From NCBI GenBank assembly GCA_046706345.1, contig JBJKPL010000166.1, forward strand, positions 1-10,006: DNA of 10,006 nucleotides. The letters run 5' to 3'. Position numbers and translations under genes: made by a program. Positions within the stretch are counted from its first letter, which is position 1; each line of letters opens with the position of its first letter. This document shows positions 1 through 4,811 of this stretch, one piece after another. The notes below the pieces were generated by a model that was not told where the DNA came from, made no database searches, and worked only from the letters and a program-made list of their open reading frames with translations. This DNA is from Sulfidibacterium sp046706345 (GTDB lineage: Bacteria > Bacteroidota > Bacteroidia > Bacteroidales > F082).

Positions 1-359
1 CTACTGGGGATTCTGTCACTCAGGAGCGGAACATCTTTAACTATTCGGTAAAAGTGCCTCCCAAACCCAAAAAAATATATTATTACGTGTATGCTTCCAC
101 CTACTGCGATCTGTATGGTACGGGGACCAAAGGCTATTATGTCTTTTTCAGCCCCATCAAAAAACAGCAGGTGCATTATCAGCTGCAGAATGAATTTAAC
201 AATCTCATTCACGAACGATTTTCCAGGTGGCCCAAGATCGATCCGGGAGAGCTCATCACCAACGGATTTGTCACCTATTCCGAAGCGGAATCTTCGAAAA
301 AAACAGCGATCAAAGCATACCAGTCTGCCGGTTTTAAAGTTCATGAATTAGCGTGGTAA
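1..359 (+). CDS. C-terminal part of an unrecognised protein (5' end outside window)
   Basis: The frame is open from the left edge (first full codon at base 3) to a TAA at 357-359, giving about 118 residues with no ATG. The gene therefore starts upstream of the window. I do not recognise the family. The visible part begins with a basic, proline-containing stretch (KVPPKPKK). A tyrosine-rich, probably beta-strand segment follows (IYYYVYASTYCDLYG, then GYYVFFSP). The rest looks helical and polar, with ELITNGFVTYSEAESSKK and a C-terminal AYQSAGFKVHELAW. I see no membrane segment or lipobox in this part. The stop lies 4 bp before the ATG of the phosphatase gene, so the two are probably co-transcribed and perhaps translationally coupled. 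Reality as a gene is supported by the open frame, ordinary codon use and the tight junction; its function is unknown. Confidence 0.7.
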   Translation, partial: TGDSVTQERNIFNYSVKVPPKPKKIYYYVYASTYCDLYGTGTKGYYVFFSPIKKQQVHYQLQNEFNNLIHERFSRWPKIDPGELITNGFVTYSEAESSKKTAIKAYQSAGFKVHELAW

Positions 360-363
360 ATCT

Positions 364-843
364 ATGAAGAAGAAAGTGCTGTTTGTATGTCTGGGAAATA
401 TCTGCCGTTCTCCCAGCGCGGAGGCTGTTTTTAACCATTTGATCGAAAAAAAAGGCAAAGCGGGAGAATATGAAGTGGATTCCGCCGGGACATCGGCATG
501 GCATGCGGGAGAACCTGCGGATCCGCGCATGCAGGCCCATGCGCGGAAAAGAAAGATCGAGCTCACCTCCCGATCCCGGCCCGTGGATCCGGCCGCTGAT
601 TTCGATCGTTTCGACTACATCGTCGCCATGGATGCGGACAATTTGCGGGATCTGAAAGAAATGGCCCCCAGTCGGGCCTATTGGAAAAAACTCTTCCTTA
701 TGACGGATTTTTCCTCCCACAATCATTACCATGGCGTCCCCGATCCTTATTACAGCGGCGCCGAAGGTTTTGAGCTGGTGCTGGATCTGCTGGAAGATGC
801 TACGGAAGGCTTTTTCGATTATACCCAAAATCATGAGGAATAA
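364..843 (+). CDS. Low-molecular-weight protein tyrosine phosphatase
   Basis: The product is a 159-residue cytoplasmic enzyme of the LMW-PTP family, whose members hydrolyse phosphotyrosine; the normal family length is about 150-160 residues. The signature P-loop C-X5-R-S is at the N-terminus: VCLGNICRSPSAE, with nucleophile Cys9, Arg15 and Ser16. The general-acid loop is GVPDPYY, with Asp127-Pro128 followed by two tyrosines. DSAGTSAWHAGEPADPR at about 39-55 is also typical of the family. The ATG at 364 sits just before the first beta strand, where LMW-PTPs normally begin. There is no good Shine-Dalgarno, as is common in Bacteroidota. In other bacteria these enzymes often work with a tyrosine kinase in capsule or polysaccharide export, but no kinase is visible here, so the substrate cannot be inferred. 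The gene follows the unrecognised frame after 4 bp. Confidence 0.95.
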   Translation: MKKKVLFVCLGNICRSPSAEAVFNHLIEKKGKAGEYEVDSAGTSAWHAGEPADPRMQAHARKRKIELTSRSRPVDPAADFDRFDYIVAMDADNLRDLKEMAPSRAYWKKLFLMTDFSSHNHYHGVPDPYYSGAEGFELVLDLLEDATEGFFDYTQNHEE

Positions 844-890
844 GCTCATTTTGCCTTCCCCGTGCGGATAATAATTTCAATAATTCAGTC

Positions 891-898
891 TATTTTTG
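891..898 (+). promoter_or_regulatory. Possible -7 box (TATTTTTG) upstream of the OstA-like gene
   Basis: TATTTTTG matches the Bacteroidota -7 consensus TAnnTTTG and lies in the 69-bp gap between the phosphatase stop and the preferred start of the OstA-like gene. I see no TTG/TTTG at the expected 17-23 bp upstream, so half of the promoter is missing. It may be a chance match in AT-rich DNA. If it is real, it argues that translation starts at TTG 913 or TTG 937 rather than at GTG 862. Confidence 0.25.
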
Positions 899-912
899 CA
901 GAAAAATTCATT

Positions 913-2481
913 TTGGAAAGACAACATCATAATCCTTTGCTCAAACTCCTGTTGATATTGGCGGGTTTTTTTATCGGAAATGTCTTGTTTGCCCAGCAAA
1001 CCAACAGGATCGTGGTGGATCATGCCGATGCTTTCAACTACAATGCCAAGCTGGGAAAAGACATCCAGCAACTGATCGGCCATGTAAGAATGCACCAGGT
1101 GGGGACGCTCTTTTTCTCCGACAGCGCCTACCTGAGTGAGCAAAAAAGGAATTTTGATGCTTTCAGCCAGGTGCACATCATCGTGAACGACACCGTGAAC
1201 CTTTACGGTGACCGGCTTCACTACGAAGGCAAGACCCGGATTGCCGAACTTTTCGGGAACGTCATCCTGAAAGATAAAAAAACCACGTTGTATACCAACC
1301 ACCTGATATACAACCGCAACACGGAGATCGCCCACTATGATCAGGGGGGCAGGATCCTTTCCGACTCCAATGTGCTGCGCAGCCAGCTGGGATATTACGA
1401 TACCAAGACCCGTATTTTTTATTTTCAGAAACACGTCGTCGTCAACAGCCGGGAAGACACCCTGCAATCAGATACCCTGATTTACAACACCAACAGTGCT
1501 GTGGCTTACATCAAGGGACCGACGCAGATCCGGGGCAAAGAAACCACGATCCATTGCTCCAGGGGCTGGTTTGATACGCAAAACGATGATTCCAAGCTTT
1601 TCGACCGGCCCAGGATCCAATCGAAAAGCGAAACCCTGACGGCCGACAGCGTGATCTACAGCAATCATTCTACCCACGGTAAAGCTTACGGAAACATTCA
1701 GATCGTAGATACTTCCAGACAGATCGTCATCGAGGGCCAGATCAGCGAAATGTGGAACAAAACCGGCATCAGCTATATCACCAACCGGGCCATGGCCATC
1801 AGCTATGATCAGCAGGATTCGCTGTTTATGCATGCCGATACCTTGTGGATGTTTCTGGATAAGCACAGAAAAGCCAAAACCATGCTGGCCTATCACCAGG
1901 TAAGATTTTTCAGGAAGGACCTGCAGGGCACCTGCGATTCGCTGGCCTATACCATGCAGGATTCCACCATGCGCATGTTCCACAATCCGGTCATTTGGTC
2001 GGGAGACAACCAGCTGACTTCCGACACCATTTCGCTGGTGATGAAAAACGGGCAGATGGATACCATGTCGATGACCAACAACGCGTTTATCGTTTCTTTG
2101 GATTCCACGCAGATGTTCAATCAGATCAAAGGCAGGACGATGGTGGGTTATTTTCGAAGGAACCGGATCTACCAGATGAAAGTCGATGGCAACGCACAGT
2201 CCATTTACTGGTTACGCAGCGAAAACAAGCAGCTGATCGGCCTCAATAAAGCCGAAGCCAGCGATATGATGATCAAGATCAGGGATAACAAGATTGTCGG
2301 GATCGATTACCTGGATAAACCCAGTGAAACGTTATATCCCCCGAAAGGAGCTTCCGGAAAAACCACGATCCTCGACGGATTCCATTGGTTGAATTACCTT
2401 CGCCCGGTCACAAAAGCAGACATATTCAAAAAAATAAAACGCAAGGAAAGCCCCGATCAGAATACCGAGAATTTCAAATAA
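913..2481 (+). CDS. OstA/LptA-like periplasmic protein with a long beta-jellyroll repeat
   Basis: This secreted protein of about 522 residues has the OstA fold found in LptA, LptC and the N-terminus of LptD. It is probably the periplasmic bridge that carries LPS or lipooligosaccharide from the inner-membrane Lpt complex to LptD. Residues 1-28 form a signal peptide: hydrophobic core LLKLLLILAGFFIG, cleavage near VLFA|QQ. The rest is a tandem series of units, each with a D-(S/T)-(L/V/I)-x-Y-like motif (DAFNY 39, DSAYL 70, DRLHY 100, NHLIY 129, DTLIY 187, DSVIY 245, DTLWM 309, DSLAY 342, DTISL 371), spaced about 30 residues apart. The C-terminus has the pattern GFHWLNYLRPVTKADIF.

No ATG is available. 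The frame is open back to GTG 862, but that start would give a 45-residue leader with two hydrophobic parts. TTG 913 or TTG 937 gives a normal signal peptide, and 913 is preferred. The protein is much longer than E. coli LptA (about 185 residues). Its 3' end overlaps the convergent mlaD. Confidence 0.88.
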   Translation: MERQHHNPLLKLLLILAGFFIGNVLFAQQTNRIVVDHADAFNYNAKLGKDIQQLIGHVRMHQVGTLFFSDSAYLSEQKRNFDAFSQVHIIVNDTVNLYGDRLHYEGKTRIAELFGNVILKDKKTTLYTNHLIYNRNTEIAHYDQGGRILSDSNVLRSQLGYYDTKTRIFYFQKHVVVNSREDTLQSDTLIYNTNSAVAYIKGPTQIRGKETTIHCSRGWFDTQNDDSKLFDRPRIQSKSETLTADSVIYSNHSTHGKAYGNIQIVDTSRQIVIEGQISEMWNKTGISYITNRAMAISYDQQDSLFMHADTLWMFLDKHRKAKTMLAYHQVRFFRKDLQGTCDSLAYTMQDSTMRMFHNPVIWSGDNQLTSDTISLVMKNGQMDTMSMTNNAFIVSLDSTQMFNQIKGRTMVGYFRRNRIYQMKVDGNAQSIYWLRSENKQLIGLNKAEASDMMIKIRDNKIVGIDYLDKPSETLYPPKGASGKTTILDGFHWLNYLRPVTKADIFKKIKRKESPDQNTENFK

Positions 2482-3404
2482 CGGTGTGGATTCTGACGAA
2501 TGTCTTTGAGCAACTTATCCAGTTGAAGTAAGGCATGGTTCACCTGCAGGTACAAACTGTCGTTGTTCATGAAAGCCCCTGCGGTTCCCTGGCCCTGGTT
2601 GATTTTCTTAATCATCAGCTGAAGCTCGTCAAGTGTCCTGTTGGCGTTGACGATGGCTTCCTTCAGACGGGCTTTCGAAAGGGTATCACTGACCGACTTC
2701 AGATTTTTCACGATGTCGCCAATATCCTGCCGGTTGGCAGACAGTGTTCCCGATAAAGAATCAACATTCGAGATGATGCGGCCGACCTTCACCTGATTGG
2801 TTTTCACCATTTCGTTCAGAGAGGCCGTGGTAGCGCTTAGATTATGGAACGTACTTTGCAGGTCCTGCATCGAAGCTTTCAGAGAGTTGTTGCCCCGCCT
2901 TCCCAGCGCATCGTTCAGGGCCGAGATCAGGCTGTCGGCATTGGTCAGAATTTGCTCCGCCCGCGCCTTGATGGGCGCCAGCGCTGCGTTGACCTGCTCT
3001 TTCAGGTCCACCTCCACACTTCCTTCCAGTGTGTCGTTGTTCTGGACCATCTTTTTCGATTTCCCCAATACCAGCTCCACGGATTTATCCCCCAGCAAGG
3101 TGGCATTGATAATCCGTGCTTTCGTATCCACGGGAATTGGAAACGGTTTGTTGATCAGCAGTCCCACCATAATATCACCCGAGTAATCCGGGGCAAACTT
3201 CACACTGCTCACCTGCCCGATCTGCATTCCGTTCAACAGGATGGGGTTGGCCGTCACCAAACCGCTGACATTATGATACCGCACATGCAGCACCATCTGC
3301 TCTCTGAAGAGATCTTTTCCTTTCAGGAAATTATATCCCCAGATAAAAATCACAATGGCAACGATGAAGGTTGCACCAATATATATTGCGGTAGACTTTT
3401 TCAC
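2457..3404 (-). CDS. MCE/MlaD-family lipid-transport protein
   Basis: The product has 315 residues and is anchored in the inner membrane by one helix (residues about 6-23, IYIGATFIVAIVIFIWGYNF), with the rest in the periplasm. The MCE domain covers about 38-115 and contains LLNGMQIGQVSSVKF and the family motif ATLLGDKSVELVLG. MCE proteins form hexameric rings that move phospholipids or other lipids between membranes, with an MlaE-type permease and MlaF-type ATPase; neither is encoded in this window. Residues about 130-303 form a long, mostly helical tail with repeated amphipathic segments, ending with a GQGTAGAFMNNDSLYLQVN motif that recurs in Bacteroidota MCE proteins.

The start is GTG 3404 (VKKSTAIY): it sits directly before the membrane helix and 23-30 bp after a good promoter. 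The gene follows the amidase on the same strand after 188 bp and ends with a 25-bp tail-to-tail overlap with the OstA-like gene. The exact lipid substrate is not deducible. Confidence 0.92.
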   Translation of the reverse strand: MKKSTAIYIGATFIVAIVIFIWGYNFLKGKDLFREQMVLHVRYHNVSGLVTANPILLNGMQIGQVSSVKFAPDYSGDIMVGLLINKPFPIPVDTKARIINATLLGDKSVELVLGKSKKMVQNNDTLEGSVEVDLKEQVNAALAPIKARAEQILTNADSLISALNDALGRRGNNSLKASMQDLQSTFHNLSATTASLNEMVKTNQVKVGRIISNVDSLSGTLSANRQDIGDIVKNLKSVSDTLSKARLKEAIVNANRTLDELQLMIKKINQGQGTAGAFMNNDSLYLQVNHALLQLDKLLKDIRQNPHRYLKFSVF

Positions 3405-3433
3405 GTTCTTGAATTTAACCTCAAAGATAAAAG

Positions 3434-3465
3434 CAAAAGTACAAAAAATTAAGATCGTTGGTCAA
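3434..3465 (-). promoter_or_regulatory. Bacteroidota-type promoter for mlaD
   Basis: Read on the minus strand, TTG (3465-3463) is followed after 21 bp by TACTTTTG (3441-3434). This fits the Bacteroidota primary sigma factor consensus TTG/TAnnTTTG, for which spacers of about 17-23 bp are reported. The predicted transcription start lies near 3427, leaving a leader of roughly 20-25 bases before GTG 3404. This is the best promoter match in the window. It suggests that mlaD can be transcribed independently of the amidase. Confidence 0.6.
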
Positions 3466-3574
3466 GAAACTATCGGGATCGCCGCTTCGGGATTCTCCTC
3501 CGGGAAGGGTCGGTGCTAATTTTTAGCCCATTCATTTATAAGGTATTGGGGGTGAAAGGTTCCTGTGAAAACGC

Positions 3575-3593
3575 ACCGGAAGCTCCCTTCGGT
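3575..3593 (-). terminator. Possible weak terminator hairpin after the amidase gene
   Basis: On the minus strand an inverted repeat starts at the amidase stop codon. ACCGAAG pairs with CTTCCGGT across a GGAG loop, giving seven base pairs with one bulged C. It is followed by TGCGTTTTC, a poor T tract. It could terminate or attenuate transcription between the amidase and mlaD, which would agree with mlaD having its own promoter. The bulge and the short T run keep this tentative. Confidence 0.33.
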
Positions 3594-4765
3594 TACTTTT
3601 TATGGAACGTCGCATTGATCTTTTTTGCCCGCGCAGTGCTAATGCGTTCGCCTTTATAAAAAGCCACCACAAAAGCGTCTTTATATCCTTTTTTCCTCAG
3701 GAGTCGTTGCTGAACATCCGCCTCCTTCAGACTTGGGAAATGCCCGGACATATACTTATAGATCCCGTGGTTCAGATAATTGCTGATCTCCACGACCCCG
3801 GGAAACCGTTTTTCAGGATCTTTAAATTGGCGCGGACTGGAAAAGAACTGAATCCGGTATTCAACGCTCGATACGGCGGTTTTGGTCCCGGTATGGTTTT
3901 TTGCAGCGGCAACATGCGGTGGCACCGGATTTACCACTGCATTTTCCTTCTCGAAATTCTCCTTGTACTTTTTGAAAGCCAAATACAGACCATAGGCAAG
4001 ATTGGCCTGGCCTTTTTTGGACATCAGGTACGCTTCATCCCTCGGGTTGCTCAGAAAGCCCAGCTCCACCAAAACACTGGGCATGGTGGTCTGCCAAAGC
4101 ACCAGGAACCCGGCCTGGTAAACGCCGCGCTCCCTCATGCCTGCCGCCGACTTCAGTTCCTGTTCCACATCGTGAGCGAACTGCAGGCTTTGCTTCAGGT
4201 ACACATTTTGAAAAAGAGAAAGATTGATATACGATTGGGGCGAATTCAGATTGAAACCGTCATATTTCGAGCTCCGGTTGTCTTCATACAAAATGGCCTT
4301 GTTTTCTTTCTCGGCCACATCCATATTTTCCCTGGTCTTACTAAGCCCCATCACGTAAGTCTCGGCCCCGTATGGACCATGACTTGGATTGGAATTGCAA
4401 TGGATCGACACAAAAAGGTCAGCATGGTGGTCACTGGCAATCTTGGCCCTTTCGTACAGGGGAATGAACCGGTCGGTGGTTCGGGTAAAAACCACCTTGA
4501 CATCTTTCATATGTTCCCGGATGTCATGGCCAAACTTCAGGGCCACCGCCAGTGTAATATTCTTCTCCTCCGAATGTTTTCCCGAAGCCCCGGGGTCTTT
4601 GCCCCCGTGACCGGGATCAATGACAATGGTGGTGATCTTCGTTCCGTTCTGGCCTGAAACCTGCAAAGGAGAGAAGAAAAATAAATATAACACAATACTT
4701 GATAAAAGCCCGCGTTTGAAAAACCCTAATTTAAATATTGAAACTATATTTGCAAACATTAGCAT
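3593..4765 (-). CDS. N-acetylmuramoyl-L-alanine amidase (Amidase_3) with SPOR-like C-terminus
   Basis: The product is a 390-residue exported zinc amidase that cleaves the bond between N-acetylmuramic acid and the stem peptide, acting in cell separation and wall turnover. An N-terminal signal segment (GLLSSIVLYLFFFSPLQVSG, about 19-38) precedes the Amidase_3 domain (about 43-268). Zinc ligands are visible in the family motifs: His53 in IDPGHGGKDPGA, Glu67 in EEKN and His122 in VSIHCNSNP. The catalytic Glu234 lies in PSVLVELGFLSNP. A family-typical insert lies between about 140 and 190. Residues about 280-300 are a linker. Residues about 302-372 (YRIQFFSS to FVVAFYKG) look like a SPOR domain, which binds glycan strands stripped of peptide at the division site.

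ATG 4765 and ATG 4759 are both possible starts; 4765 fits the short leader expected from the promoter just upstream. The gene is divergent from lptD and followed by mlaD. Confidence 0.94.
   Translation of the reverse strand: MLMFANIVSIFKLGFFKRGLLSSIVLYLFFFSPLQVSGQNGTKITTIVIDPGHGGKDPGASGKHSEEKNITLAVALKFGHDIREHMKDVKVVFTRTTDRFIPLYERAKIASDHHADLFVSIHCNSNPSHGPYGAETYVMGLSKTRENMDVAEKENKAILYEDNRSSKYDGFNLNSPQSYINLSLFQNVYLKQSLQFAHDVEQELKSAAGMRERGVYQAGFLVLWQTTMPSVLVELGFLSNPRDEAYLMSKKGQANLAYGLYLAFKKYKENFEKENAVVNPVPPHVAAAKNHTGTKTAVSSVEYRIQFFSSPRQFKDPEKRFPGVVEISNYLNHGIYKYMSGHFPSLKEADVQQRLLRKKGYKDAFVVAFYKGERISTARAKKINATFHKK
4715..4752 (+). promoter_or_regulatory. Possible lptD promoter inside the amidase 5' coding region
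   Basis: TATATTTG at 4745-4752 is a full match to the TAnnTTTG -7 box. TTTG at 4715-4718 could be the -33 element, but the 26-bp spacer is longer than the usual 17-23. The expected start of transcription near 4759 would give a leader of about 44 bases before TTG 4803. The box lies within the first codons of the divergent amidase gene. The -7 match is strong but the -33 element is doubtful. Confidence 0.48.
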
Positions 4766-4783
4766 CAGCAGTCAGATTATTAA

Positions 4784-4811
4784 CAAAAGTAATAGAAAGA
4801 ACTTGTTCAAA
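4784..4811 (-). promoter_or_regulatory. Possible amidase promoter, facing lptD
   Basis: On the minus strand TTTG (4811-4808) is followed after 16 bp by TACTTTTG (4791-4784), close to the Bacteroidota TTTG/TAnnTTTG pattern with a slightly short spacer. Transcription would start near 4777, giving a leader of about 12 bases before ATG 4765. The -33 element falls within the first codons of lptD (TTG 4803), so the two divergent promoters and the two gene starts are interleaved. Confidence 0.45.

Noticed and set aside
862..912. GTG 862 as the start of the OstA-like gene
   Set aside because: It adds a second hydrophobic run before the signal peptide and lacks a ribosome site. It cannot be excluded, but TTG 913 or TTG 937 gives a normal signal peptide.
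3602..4657. A long open frame (351 codons) on the plus strand opposite the amidase gene
   Set aside because: The minus-strand frame has a complete Amidase_3 domain with all zinc ligands. The opposite frame has no recognisable domain or signal and is best explained as a shadow of GC-biased codon use.
4620..4802. Extension of lptD back to ATG 4620
   Set aside because: This would overlap the divergent amidase by about 146 bp, the added residues show no signal peptide or homology, and the signal peptide starts cleanly at TTG 4803.
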